Below, one piece after another: positions 7,606-15,371 of a stretch of DNA of 37,572 nt. A program made the position numbers and the translations under genes. How positions within the stretch are numbered: the first letter of the stretch is position 1; each line of letters begins with the position of its first letter. Source of the DNA: Clostridia bacterium (GTDB lineage Bacteria > Bacillota > Clostridia > Christensenellales > Aristaeellaceae); contig JAFVXE010000049.1 in assembly GCA_017501255.1 (NCBI GenBank), positions 1 through 37,572 on the forward strand, written 5' to 3'. Below the pieces are notes generated by a model. It ran no database searches. It saw nothing but the letters and a program-made list of their open reading frames with translations, and was not told the origin of the DNA.

Positions 7606-8739
7606 ATGCCTCACTCCCCCACCCCTCGCCTGATTTATCTGGATCATGCTGCCACCACAGCAGCCGATCCTCTGGTGATTGATGCTGTGGCAGAAAGTAT
7701 GCGCACAAACCCTGCCAATCCTTCCGCTGCCTACAGCCTAGCCGGGAATGCACGGAAAGCGATGCGCCTTGCCCGTCAGACCCTTTCCCGAATGATTGGC
7801 TGTGACCACAACGAGCTTTTTTTCACCTCCGGTGGCACCGAAGCCAACAACTGGTCCTTTTGTGGTTTGGAAAACCGCCATGTAATTCTTTCCGCCATTG
7901 AGCATAGCTCCGTCCTGGAAGCAGCCAGAAACCACCATTGTGAGATAACGCTTATCAAGCCGGATGCGGAAGGTATCATCCACCCCGAAACCGTCGAAAA
8001 TGCCATACGGCCTGATACTGCTATGATTTCTGTACAATTTGCCAACAACGAAACCGGTGCTTTGCAACCCGTTGAGCAGATTGGTTCCCTTGCCAGGAAA
8101 CGGAAAATTCTGTTTCATTGCGATGCAGTGCAGGCTGTAGGCCACGTGCCTGTGAATGTGAGAAAAAACGCCATTGATCTGCTCAGTGCCTCCGCCCACA
8201 AACTGTATGGCCCTCGGGGTATTGGGTTTCTGTATATCCGAAGCGGCGTCAGGCTGCCGCCACTTCTGTCTGGCGGCGGACAGGAAAACGGCCGCCGTTC
8301 CGGCACGGAGAACATCCCTGCCATTGAAGGATTCCGGATCGCTGCCGAATTGGCCATGGCAGACATGGAAACCCGTGCCACGAAGGAAAAGCAACTGCTC
8401 CAATTGTTGATGGAAACCATATGTATGGCCATCCCCCACGCCCGTTTCCTGAGCCGAAATGCCCTCCGAACCCCCGGGGTATGCGCTGTTCTCCTGCCCG
8501 GATTATCCTCCGAGACTGCCATTGCCAAACTGGATTTATGCGGCATTCTGGTATCCGGCGGCGCTGCCTGCGCTGCTGCCTCCGCCTCCCCCAGTCATGT
8601 TTATACCGCTATGGGACTTTCTGCTGAAGAAGCGGCCTGTGTGCTCCGTTTCTCCGTTGGCAGGCATACCACAGAGGAAGAGATACGCATTGCCGCAGCG
8701 GAAATCATCCGGATTTACAAGGAAAACACTTGTGGATAA
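7606..8739 (+). CDS. Cysteine desulfurase-like class V aminotransferase (NifS/IscS type)
   Basis: A 377-residue PLP enzyme expected to take sulfur from L-cysteine as an enzyme persulfide for Fe-S, thio-tRNA or thiamine synthesis. Visible features are YLDHAATT at the N-terminus, TSGGTEANN at 74-82, His100 stacking on the cofactor (AIEHSS), Asp173 in FHCDAVQ, the PLP Lys199 in SASAHKLYGP and a candidate active-site Cys322 in SGGAACAAAS. An AGGAGG site precedes the ATG by six bases. No scaffold (IscU/NifU), ThiI or MnmA gene is adjacent, so its acceptor is unknown. The gene stands alone between a divergent glycosidase and a convergent regulator. Specialised desulfurases of this length are common in Clostridia. 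Confidence 0.88.
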   Translation: MPHSPTPRLIYLDHAATTAADPLVIDAVAESMRTNPANPSAAYSLAGNARKAMRLARQTLSRMIGCDHNELFFTSGGTEANNWSFCGLENRHVILSAIEHSSVLEAARNHHCEITLIKPDAEGIIHPETVENAIRPDTAMISVQFANNETGALQPVEQIGSLARKRKILFHCDAVQAVGHVPVNVRKNAIDLLSASAHKLYGPRGIGFLYIRSGVRLPPLLSGGGQENGRRSGTENIPAIEGFRIAAELAMADMETRATKEKQLLQLLMETICMAIPHARFLSRNALRTPGVCAVLLPGLSSETAIAKLDLCGILVSGGAACAAASASPSHVYTAMGLSAEEAACVLRFSVGRHTTEEEIRIAAAEIIRIYKENTCG

Positions 8740-8756
8740 TCCCCTGTATCTTCATA

Positions 8757-8797
8757 CAAAAAAACGCCCCTGCCCGCCAATCATCCGAAACGATTGG
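8757..8797 (-). terminator. Terminator of the ROK gene, possibly bidirectional
   Basis: A hairpin with CCAATC/GATTGG as its inner stem (8777-8782 with 8792-8797) and an imperfect lower stem is followed on the minus strand by a run of seven T (8758-8764). It lies between two converging genes and probably also slows read-through from the desulfurase side. Confidence 0.65.
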
Positions 8798-8828
8798 TGC
8801 AGAGAGTGTTTTGTTGTATCTCATGTGA

Positions 8829-10058
8829 TCATTCCGCTTCGCCAAAGGAAGCGAAATAGTTGCGCTGCATCAGCGCAGAATCGCCGCGGGCAGCCAATTC
8901 CGTCAGCTGACGCTTATCGTAGAGAATCGTCATGCTGCTGTCATCAGGGAAATAACGGAACTGTTGTAATTCTTTTTTCAGACAATCATCAAAATAGGAA
9001 TCCGCATAGGCAAAATCGCCCTGAAAAATAATCATATCCTGATTATAGGTCAGCGCCAGATTATGCAGCACCGTTGCGAAGCAATGGGCCAGATAGGCAA
9101 CGATCTTGCGGGCCTTCGGATTGCCCTTCTCCGAAGCATCAAACAGCATCTGGAATGTAACATTCTCACCGGTGCCAAGGGTTTCATCCCCATCCTCCGC
9201 CAGCATACGACGGATATGTCTGATGCTGACCATGCTTTCCAGGCAACCGTGCTTGCCGCAGGTACAGACGGTCTCTGCACTGTCGCTGATCACGGCGTGG
9301 CCAATCTCGCCAATGAGGGAATCCCGGCCATTGAGCACGTGCCCACGCTCGATCATACAGGCGGAAATGCCCCAGGTGGAAAAAACAGTCAACAGACGGC
9401 GCTCCGAGTACTCCGGATTATCCAAAAGCACCGCACGGCCTACCGCTTTGCCAGCATTATCCACATACAGCACCACATCGTCCCCGAAGATGGGCCGCAG
9501 ATACTTTTCCATCGGGATTTCCGTACCCCAACCGGGGGCTTTGGTGTTGTAGCGCAAAAGCAACCGGTCGTAATCCACTGTGCCGGGTACATTCAGTACA
9601 ACGCCATACAGATCGTCCGAGGTAATCCGCTCATCCTGAAAATACTGCTGCACATAGCCCGCAAGAGATGCAAACGCTTCGTCCAGATCATTCTCCAACT
9701 CATGCTCATAGTGCGTCAGCTTGCCAATGCTGCCCACCAGGCCGCACAGGGTAAATGTGATGGACTGGGGCCACAGAGAAATGGAAAGGATCTTCCGATC
9801 ATCGCCAAAAGCGAACTGTTCCGGCTTTTTCCCTCCTACGCTGGTTGCACTGCCAAGACCCACGGACTTGAGAACCCCGCACTGACAGAAATATTGCAGT
9901 GCACGCATGACCGTCGGGCGGCTGATATGCGTTGCCTCGTGAATATCGGCAGCCGTCAGCACTTCGCCGCTGCGGAAAACCTCCAGAATCTTCTGGCGGT
10001 TCAGCCGCTTCAAATCCGACGGCATGGCAATCTGGGTCTGGACCGTTTGTTTACGCAT
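8829..10058 (-). CDS. ROK-family transcriptional regulator (NagC/XylR type)
   Basis: A 409-residue sugar-responsive regulator. An N-terminal winged helix-turn-helix (about 10-75: LKRLNRQKILEVFRSGEVLTAADI, then HISRPTVMRAL) is fused to a ROK domain with LNVPGTVDYD, a GEIGHAVI sugar-site motif and the zinc cluster CTCGKHGCLES. It should bind DNA and release it, or change its activity, on binding a sugar. The start at 10058 has GAGGG ten bases upstream. An in-frame ATG at 10106 is excluded because it overlaps the TATAAT of its own promoter. It follows the HAD gene by 70 bases but has its own promoter. The nearby glycosidase operon is the natural candidate target, though a desulfurase gene lies between, so this is inference. 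Confidence 0.88.
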   Translation of the reverse strand: MRKQTVQTQIAMPSDLKRLNRQKILEVFRSGEVLTAADIHEATHISRPTVMRALQYFCQCGVLKSVGLGSATSVGGKKPEQFAFGDDRKILSISLWPQSITFTLCGLVGSIGKLTHYEHELENDLDEAFASLAGYVQQYFQDERITSDDLYGVVLNVPGTVDYDRLLLRYNTKAPGWGTEIPMEKYLRPIFGDDVVLYVDNAGKAVGRAVLLDNPEYSERRLLTVFSTWGISACMIERGHVLNGRDSLIGEIGHAVISDSAETVCTCGKHGCLESMVSIRHIRRMLAEDGDETLGTGENVTFQMLFDASEKGNPKARKIVAYLAHCFATVLHNLALTYNQDMIIFQGDFAYADSYFDDCLKKELQQFRYFPDDSSMTILYDKRQLTELAARGDSALMQRNYFASFGEAE

Positions 10059-10104
10059 ACATCTGATACCCTCTCTGATGGAAGTCGTTCCAATAATAAC
10101 ACCC

Positions 10105-10132
10105 ATTATACCACAAAAAGAGCAATCTTCAA
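10105..10132 (-). promoter_or_regulatory. Promoter of the ROK regulator
   Basis: TTGAAG (10127-10132), a 16-base spacer and TATAAT (10105-10110) on the minus strand. It overlaps the last codons of the upstream HAD gene and gives a start near 10098, forty bases before the chosen ATG. Confidence 0.6.
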
Positions 10133-10920
10133 GGTATATAGCCTTCCAGACTTCCGTTATGGTCTGCGATATACTGCAATATGGGCAGCACTTTATGACA
10201 GGGGCGGTATCCCCGCCTTTTCAATGCTTCGGAGGCGGTATCCATCAGGAAGGGATGACCCACCGCATCCAACATACTCACATCGTTGAACTGATCGCCA
10301 AAGGCTACCACTTCTTCTTTCTGAACGCCCAGTGCATCCATCAGCGCATGAATACCCGTTGCCTTGTTGGCAGTACCAAAATCAAACCAGCATCGGCCCG
10401 CTACCACTGCATTGAGCTTATTGGCCCATTCTGCCTGCAGCATTTCCGCAAAGGAATCGACGCCATCCGGTGAAAAGGCGGAAATCTTCAGATACTCATC
10501 ATCAAGCTGATCCAACTGTTCCACCACTGCTGTGGTGTTGCGCAGGCGATAGATCATATCATCGGTAAAGGTACGGTTTTCCGGTGTAACATAGCAGGTG
10601 TGACGGCCGCTGACCAGAATGCACACCGGCATCTGCTGAAGGCGATGAATCAGATCAAGCGCCATAGAGCGCTCGATTCCCTGTACCTTCACAGCTTCGC
10701 CACGCAGCACATTCAGAGCGCCATTTTCGCAGATGAAGCCCATACGTTTGGCAAAAGGCGCAAACAATCGGCGCAGATTATCATACTGCCGGCCGCTGGC
10801 AGCCACAAAAGTGATGCCCAGTTTATCGAGCTTTTCCAGTGTTTCATACAATCCCTCCGGCAGATGCTCCACCGGTTCCAGCAAAGTGCCGTCCAGGTCG
10901 CTGGCGATCATTCTTATCAT
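10129..10920 (-). CDS. HAD-superfamily phosphatase, Cof/YidA type
   Basis: A 263-residue cytoplasmic hydrolase of the haloacid dehalogenase superfamily with a C2B cap. The catalytic nucleophile pair is in ASDLDGTLL near residue 8, motif II is AASGRQYDNLR, and motif IV is VVAFGDQFNDVSML near 210. These enzymes dephosphorylate sugar phosphates, FMN or PLP with broad specificity, and the substrate cannot be predicted. A TAAGGAGGG site lies before the ATG, and a promoter is seen 30-60 bases upstream. It precedes the ROK regulator on the same strand, an arrangement that fits a sugar-phosphate role, but the two are not tightly coupled. Confidence 0.88.
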   Translation of the reverse strand: MIRMIASDLDGTLLEPVEHLPEGLYETLEKLDKLGITFVAASGRQYDNLRRLFAPFAKRMGFICENGALNVLRGEAVKVQGIERSMALDLIHRLQQMPVCILVSGRHTCYVTPENRTFTDDMIYRLRNTTAVVEQLDQLDDEYLKISAFSPDGVDSFAEMLQAEWANKLNAVVAGRCWFDFGTANKATGIHALMDALGVQKEEVVAFGDQFNDVSMLDAVGHPFLMDTASEALKRRGYRPCHKVLPILQYIADHNGSLEGYIP

Positions 10921-10947
10921 TGGAAAAATCCCTCCTTATCGGCGTAT

Positions 10948-10976
10948 ATCTTAGCACAAGTATGCCGTTTCGTCAT
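10948..10976 (-). promoter_or_regulatory. Promoter of the HAD gene
   Basis: ATGACG (10971-10976), a 17-base spacer and TAAGAT (10948-10953) preceded by TGC, an extended -10, on the minus strand. Confidence 0.5.
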
Positions 10977-10994
10977 CTTTTTTTCGATTGCCAC

Positions 10995-11043
10995 TTGACA
11001 TTCTTTAATATATGCTTTATCATTCATATGAACACTTGTTCAT
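10995..11043 (+). promoter_or_regulatory. Promoter and ArsR/SmtB operator of the metal-efflux operon
   Basis: TTGACA (10995-11000), 17 bases, TATCAT (11018-11023). Immediately downstream an inverted repeat, ATGAACA-CT-TGTTCAT (11028-11043), has the TGAACA/TGTTCA core and two-base centre of SmtB/CadC/ZiaR operators. It covers the predicted start near 11030, so bound repressor would block initiation and metal would relieve it. Confidence 0.85.
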
Positions 11044-11069
11044 TTGTTGTTTCGGAAAGGAATGATCCT

Positions 11070-11432
11070 ATGGCAGAAACCGAAAAAAACCTATGCGATT
11101 ATCTGCACGTGCACGATCAGATCATTGCAGATGTGAACGCACAGATGCCCAAAGAAGAAGTATTGTTTGACCTGAGCGAACTGTTCAAAGTATTTGGCGA
11201 TTCCACCCGCATCCGTATTCTGTACTGCCTGTTCGTCAGTGAAATGTGCGTTTGCGATATCGCAACCCTGCTCAACATGACCCAGAGTGCCATCTCCCAC
11301 CAGCTGAGCGTACTGAAACGCAACAAGCTGGTCAAAAGCCGCCGGGAGGGAAAGACTGTTTTCTATTCCCTTGCTGACAGCCATGTACGGGCCATGCTGG
11401 ATCAGGGTGTGGAACACGTAACGGAAGAATAA
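11070..11432 (+). CDS. ArsR/SmtB-family metal-sensing repressor
   Basis: A 120-residue winged-helix repressor that leaves DNA when it binds a soft or borderline metal. Two sensor sites can be read. Cys60-x-Cys62 in MCVCDI matches the alpha-3 thiolate pair of CadC/ArsR, and Cys9, His13 and His15 near the N-terminus could complete it. In the last helix Asp103-x-His105-x10-His116-x2-Glu119 is an exact copy of the SmtB alpha-5 zinc site. The recognition helix is TQSAISHQLSVL. The ATG at 11070 is chosen for the GGAAAGG site nine bases upstream; longer in-frame extensions run through the promoter. It leads an operon with a metallochaperone and a P1B-2 ATPase. Zn(II), Cd(II) or Pb(II) is the likely inducer. 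Confidence 0.93.
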   Translation: MAETEKNLCDYLHVHDQIIADVNAQMPKEEVLFDLSELFKVFGDSTRIRILYCLFVSEMCVCDIATLLNMTQSAISHQLSVLKRNKLVKSRREGKTVFYSLADSHVRAMLDQGVEHVTEE

Positions 11433-11456
11433 CACAGAATGGAGAGGTATCCCATT

Positions 11457-11675
11457 ATGAAAAAGATTTTTCGTCTGTCCAATCTGGATTGTGCCAACTG
11501 CGCTGCTAAAATGGAAGCCGGCATTTCCCGGATCGAAGGCGTCAGCAAAGCCACGGTCAGCTTTATGACCCAGCGGCTGACCATCGAATGTGAAGAAGAG
11601 AAGCTGGAAGCCATCCTTGCACAAGCCCGGCAGATCATCCGTAAAGTGGAACCTGATTGCCAGCTGATCGGCTGA
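11457..11675 (+). CDS. Heavy-metal-associated (HMA) domain metallochaperone
   Basis: A 72-residue single HMA domain with ferredoxin-like beta-alpha-beta-beta-alpha-beta pattern. The metal site is NLDCANC, Cys12 and Cys15. The Asp before the first Cys is typical of Zn/Cd domains such as that of ZntA (DCxxC) rather than Cu chaperones (MxCxxC). The ATG at 11457 is favoured, with GGAGAGG nine bases upstream; an ATG at 11439 would add six residues. It lies 24 bases after the repressor gene and 17 before the ATPase gene, whose product lacks an HMA domain. It therefore probably delivers metal to, or regulates, that pump as a detached domain. Confidence 0.9.
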   Translation: MKKIFRLSNLDCANCAAKMEAGISRIEGVSKATVSFMTQRLTIECEEEKLEAILAQARQIIRKVEPDCQLIG

Positions 11676-11692
11676 ACGAGGGAGCGAAAAAG

Positions 11693-13543
11693 ATGTCAAA
11701 GCGTCAATGCAGAAACCTGATTTTCATCCTGATCAGCGCTGGTTTGCTGGTGGCTGGGCTGTTGATTCCCGATGCTGCTGTCCGTATGGTCCTGCTATGG
11801 GCTGCTTATCTGCTGGCTGGTTACAAAGTCCTTTGGGAAGCCTTTGGCGGAATCCTCCGGGGGCAACTGTTTGACGAAAACTTCCTGATGGCCATCGCCA
11901 CCATCGGCGCAGTCTGCATCGGTGAATATGCAGAAGCGGCTGCCGTTATGGTGCTGTATCAGCTGGGCGAATGGTTCCAGCAGTATGCAGTGGGCAAATC
12001 CCGGGCTTCCATCAGCCAACTGATGGATATCTGTCCGGAGACAGCGTCTGTTCTGCACAATGGTGAAATCATCGAAGTGGATCCCTATGCTGTGGAGGTT
12101 GGCCAGACCCTTGTTGTCAAAGCGGGTGAAAAAATCCCGTTGGACGGCACAATCCTCAGCGGACATTCCTCCCTTGATACAGCCGCCCTGACCGGCGAAA
12201 GCCTGCCCAGAGATGTGCAGCCGGGGGATGCTGCCATCAGCGGCTGCGTAAATCTGACGGGTGTTCTGCATATTCGTGCCGAGAAGGAATACGTAGATTC
12301 CACGGTATCCCGCATTCTGGAAATGGTGGAATCCGCTGCGGACAAAAAATCCAGAGCCGAAAGTTTCATCACCCGTTTTGCCAGAGTGTACACGCCTGCG
12401 GTATGTATCGCTGCTTTATTGCTCTTCTTGATTCCAACGCTATTTTTCGGGCAAAGCTGGCGGGAATGGGGCCATCGTGCCCTGAGTTTTCTGGTGGTAA
12501 GCTGTCCCTGTGCGCTGGTGATCTCCGTGCCGCTCAGTTTTTTTGGAGGGATCGGCGCAGCCAGCCGCCAGGGAATCCTGATGAAAGGAAGCAGCGAACT
12601 GGAAGCTTTGGCCAGGACGCATACGGTTGTCATGGACAAAACCGGCACGTTGACCGAAGGTGTTTTCCTGGTGGCAGCTATCCATCCTGTGGGGATGAGC
12701 GACGAAGCATTGCTGACTCTGGCGGCTTGTGCTGAAAAGCATTCTTCGCATCCCATCAGCCGTTCCATCTGCTCAAGCGCAGGCGACCTGCCGCTGGCAA
12801 GCGTATCGGATGTACAGGAAATTGCCGGGCAGGGGCTGATTTGTCAATACAACGGGCAGGTGCTGAGTGTTGGCAATCAGCGCTTGATGAAGAAACAGGG
12901 CATCATCCTCCCCGCAAGCGACACCGAAGGAACCCTTGTCCATATTGCATTGGATGAAACCTACTGCGGCCATCTGGTGATAGCTGATGAAATCAAAGAA
13001 AATGCAAAGGCTGCGCTTAGCGACCTTCGCCAGTTGGGCGTGGAGCAGTTGGTGATGCTCACAGGCGACACAGAAGCCAATGCACGGCAGGTGGCTGAAC
13101 GTTTGGGAATCGATCAGGTGTATGCCGGTCTGCTGCCGGGAGATAAAGTGACTCATCTGGAAGAGATGCTGGCCCAAAAGCTGGAAGGGAAACAGGTCGC
13201 TTTCGTTGGCGATGGCATCAATGATGCACCGGTTTTGATGCGTGCGGATATTGGCGTTGCCATGGGCGCTATGGGCAGCGATGCTGCTGTGGAAGCAGCG
13301 GATGTGGTATTGATGGATGACCGGTTGGATAAACTGGCAACCGCAGTCCGAATCAGCCGAAAAACCCTGAACATCGCCAAGCAGAACATCGTTTTTGCGC
13401 TGGTGGTCAAAGCGCTGGTGCTATTGCTGGTGACTTTGGGGCTGGCGGGGATGTGGATGGCTGTTTTTGCTGATGTGGGCGTCAGTGTACTGGCGATCCT
13501 CAATGCCATGCGCACCCTTCGTTTTTCCGGTAGCACAAAGTAA
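11693..13543 (+). CDS. P1B-2-type Zn/Cd/Pb-exporting ATPase
   Basis: A 616-residue heavy-metal P-type ATPase. Motifs in order are LTGES at 167-170, the membrane metal site CPC at 271-273, the phosphorylated Asp315 in DKTGT, SSHP near 353 (class HP motif), TGDT near 458, and GDGINDAP near 506-513. Lys573 and Asp594 (ADVGVSVLAILN) stand 21 residues apart, as the Zn/Cd/Pb-specific Lys and Asp do in ZntA transmembrane helices 7 and 8, so divalent metal rather than Cu(I) is exported. It has no N-terminal HMA domain; the neighbouring small gene supplies one. The ATG at 11693 has GAGGGAG eight bases upstream. This is the last gene of the operon, followed by a strong terminator. ZntA/CadA is the nearest named relative. 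Confidence 0.94.
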   Translation: MSKRQCRNLIFILISAGLLVAGLLIPDAAVRMVLLWAAYLLAGYKVLWEAFGGILRGQLFDENFLMAIATIGAVCIGEYAEAAAVMVLYQLGEWFQQYAVGKSRASISQLMDICPETASVLHNGEIIEVDPYAVEVGQTLVVKAGEKIPLDGTILSGHSSLDTAALTGESLPRDVQPGDAAISGCVNLTGVLHIRAEKEYVDSTVSRILEMVESAADKKSRAESFITRFARVYTPAVCIAALLLFLIPTLFFGQSWREWGHRALSFLVVSCPCALVISVPLSFFGGIGAASRQGILMKGSSELEALARTHTVVMDKTGTLTEGVFLVAAIHPVGMSDEALLTLAACAEKHSSHPISRSICSSAGDLPLASVSDVQEIAGQGLICQYNGQVLSVGNQRLMKKQGIILPASDTEGTLVHIALDETYCGHLVIADEIKENAKAALSDLRQLGVEQLVMLTGDTEANARQVAERLGIDQVYAGLLPGDKVTHLEEMLAQKLEGKQVAFVGDGINDAPVLMRADIGVAMGAMGSDAAVEAADVVLMDDRLDKLATAVRISRKTLNIAKQNIVFALVVKALVLLLVTLGLAGMWMAVFADVGVSVLAILNAMRTLRFSGSTK

Positions 13544-13564
13544 ACATAATTCTTAACAGAAACA

Positions 13565-13600
13565 AACACTGGGGCCTCTCATGCGGCTCCAGTGTTTTGT
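13565..13600 (+). terminator. Terminator of the metal-efflux operon
   Basis: A 12-bp stem with one G-T pair (AACACTGG outer arm, 13565-13572 with 13589-13596), eight-base loop, then TTTT. It begins 22 bases after the ATPase stop. Confidence 0.85.
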
Positions 13601-13601
13601 C

Positions 13602-13630
13602 TTGAAATGAACTGTCAGTCATGTTAGAAT
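13602..13630 (+). promoter_or_regulatory. Promoter of the M14 carboxypeptidase gene
   Basis: TTGAAA (13602-13607), 17 bases, TAGAAT (13625-13630), immediately after the preceding terminator. Predicted start is near 13637, about 29 bases before the ATG. Confidence 0.7.
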
Positions 13631-13665
13631 AGCTATATGCTTCTTTCAGAAAGGAAGGGAAGACC

Positions 13666-14451
13666 ATGTTGAAGCGTTTACTGACCATTGTGGTAAGTGT
13701 TGTTCTTTTGCTGTGCAGTATTTCCAGCGGATTTGCCCAGGAGAATGCTTCACTGTATGAAAATTTCATTTACGGCACCTCTGTTCAGGGACGGTTGCTG
13801 CTTTGCCATCGCATCGGCGATCCGCAGGCAGCCAAATCCTTCCTGATGGTTTTTGGCATTCATGGTTTTGAAGATTCCTTCAAACGGGACGGCGCTGTTC
13901 TGAGCCAGATTGCCAATCTGATCATTGACCATTATCGCACCAATCCCGCTTTGCTTGGAGATAATGTGCTGTACATCGTTCCCTGCGCCAATCCGGATGG
14001 GCAGGAAGCGGGGACTTCTCAGGATGGTTTTGGCCGCTGCAATGCAGATGGAATCGATATCAACCGGGATTTCCCTGTAGGCTGGAAAAAGATGTCCACC
14101 ACCCGCTACAAAACCGGTTCAGAACCCTTCTCTACTGCGGAAGCCAGGGCCTTGCGCTACCTGGTGGAAACCCTTTCCCCCACCTACGGCGCCGATGTTC
14201 ATGGCTGGATCAACCGTGCCTATGGAGACCCTGCGCTGGCACAGCCTTTTATGGATGCTTTTGGTTTCAAGTACCATGAGTACAAAAGCGGCGGTATGCT
14301 GTCCCAGTGGATGGCTGAGGAAATGGAAGCTGCTGTGTTGATCGAACTGCCTGACAATGCCAGAGCGGACGGTTTCGCTGAGGACTGCGCTGCCAAACTG
14401 ATTCAGGCGCTGAACAGCTGGTTTGGTACCGATACTGCTCAGGGTTCGTGA
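13666..14451 (+). CDS. Secreted M14-family zinc carboxypeptidase
   Basis: A 261-residue protein with a signal peptide (MLKRL, a hydrophobic stretch, SSGFAQ cleavage region near 24) and a compact M14 peptidase domain. The zinc ligands are His66 and Glu69 in IHGFED and His179 in ADVHGW. Arg134 in GIDINRDFP would hold the substrate carboxylate and Glu227 in LIELPD is the catalytic base. ANPDG near 108-112 is a further family mark. It is shorter than animal-type carboxypeptidases and closest in outline to bacterial peptidoglycan-peptide or gamma-D-glutamyl-diaminopimelate carboxypeptidases, so cell-wall peptide trimming outside the membrane is the best guess. It has AGGAAGG before the ATG and its own promoter. 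Its 3' end overlaps the end of spo0A by 13 bases, convergently. Confidence 0.88.
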   Translation: MLKRLLTIVVSVVLLLCSISSGFAQENASLYENFIYGTSVQGRLLLCHRIGDPQAAKSFLMVFGIHGFEDSFKRDGAVLSQIANLIIDHYRTNPALLGDNVLYIVPCANPDGQEAGTSQDGFGRCNADGIDINRDFPVGWKKMSTTRYKTGSEPFSTAEARALRYLVETLSPTYGADVHGWINRAYGDPALAQPFMDAFGFKYHEYKSGGMLSQWMAEEMEAAVLIELPDNARADGFAEDCAAKLIQALNSWFGTDTAQGS

Positions 14452-15263
14452 TGAACCGTGCTGTTGCGGTGCTTCGGACGCACATATTCAGCCAGCAAAG
14501 CGATAAACTCACCGCTGGTGGGCTTGTCCACCGGTAGATGAAGCCTGCTGTTCTGCCCGTATTCCTTTTCGTATCGTTCCGCAATTCCCCGCTCCCATGT
14601 CAGCGTAATGACATGGCGAATCGCACGCTCCACACAGAAAGCAGAAGTATGGTGCATATCCGCAATCGCCGGATAGAGCACCTTGGTGCGGTTCTTCATC
14701 AGCATTGGATCCTCCACCAGCTTGAATACGGCCTCCTGTGCAAAGCGGTAGCCCAGCAGATGGGCAGGAAGACCAATGCGCATGAACAGTGTGGAGATGG
14801 TCTGACGAGTCCGATCCTGCTCCATCTGGGCAGACTCGCTGGATATATTCGATGCTGTTGCGCTTGTTGGTTCTGCTTTTCTGAGCAAATCTTCACGTCC
14901 TGCCAGCTCATAGATCTTTCTGGACAACAGGTTCATGTCCACCGGCTTGATGATGTATTCATCCGCCCCTTTGGCAAACGCTTTGCCGATGGTGGCTTCG
15001 GTGGTCAGCGTGGTTGTGATGATCACCCTTGGTTTCTTGGTCATGGATTGGATCTGATCCAGAATTGCGAACGCATCATACAGGGGAAGAATGATATTGC
15101 AAATCAGAATGTCAGGCATCAATTCCACAATCATCCGGAGTGCCTCCATGCCATTGCCCGTGCAGCCCACCACGGAGAAACCCTCTTGTTTCGACAGGCT
15201 TTCCACCAGATTGTTCCGTTGGTTCTCCTCCCTTTCTGCTACGCAGATTCGGATCGCGTCCAT
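14439..15263 (-). CDS. spo0A: Spo0A-type response regulator with degenerate phosphorylation site
   Basis: A 274-residue Spo0A homologue. The receiver (1-125) aligns position for position with Bacillus Spo0A, but the acid pocket is gone: Asp10 is Glu10, Asp11 is Arg11, and the phosphorylated Asp56 is Asn56 (codon AAT, in ICNIILP). Thr residues near 85 and the Lys of IIKPVDM remain. A Ser/Thr-rich linker (about 130-150) leads to an intact sigA-contacting and DNA-binding domain with GLPAHLLGYRF, KVLYPAIA, VERAIRHVITLTWERG and KPTSGEFIALLAE. The protein should bind 0A-type boxes but is unlikely to be switched by phosphorelay. The start at 15263 has GGAAG nearby upstream; the N-terminal residues align with Bacillus, so no extension is needed. 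TCGAA repeats precede the promoter. Confidence 0.92.
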   Translation of the reverse strand: MDAIRICVAEREENQRNNLVESLSKQEGFSVVGCTGNGMEALRMIVELMPDILICNIILPLYDAFAILDQIQSMTKKPRVIITTTLTTEATIGKAFAKGADEYIIKPVDMNLLSRKIYELAGREDLLRKAEPTSATASNISSESAQMEQDRTRQTISTLFMRIGLPAHLLGYRFAQEAVFKLVEDPMLMKNRTKVLYPAIADMHHTSAFCVERAIRHVITLTWERGIAERYEKEYGQNSRLHLPVDKPTSGEFIALLAEYVRPKHRNSTVHHEP

Positions 15264-15284
15264 TTTTCTCTCTTCCTTTCGTAA

Positions 15285-15295
15285 ATTGTCAAAAT
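15285..15295 (+). promoter_or_regulatory. 0A-box-like sequence in the spo0A leader
   Basis: ATTGTCAAAAT is close to the known Spo0A-binding consensus (TTTGTC, purine, AAAT). It lies in the untranslated leader, 22 bases before the start codon. A single short match can arise by chance, but three TCGAA cores lie just upstream of the promoter. Confidence 0.4.
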
Positions 15296-15338
15296 ACTAC
15301 TATTAGTACAGTTGTCTACCAATTGTGCATTCAAGTTG

Positions 15339-15347
15339 ATTATAGCA
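15339..15347 (-). promoter_or_regulatory. Extended -10 promoter of spo0A
   Basis: Minus-strand TGCTATAAT, an extended -10. Predicted start is near 15332, leaving a leader of about 70 bases. No sigma-H-type -35/-10 pair was recognised. Confidence 0.5.
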
Positions 15348-15371
15348 GCATTGACGAAAAAATGGAAGCCT

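Noticed and set aside
10059..10106. Longer start for the ROK gene at 10106
   Set aside because: That ATG overlaps the TATAAT of its own promoter (10105-10110), so it cannot be in the message.
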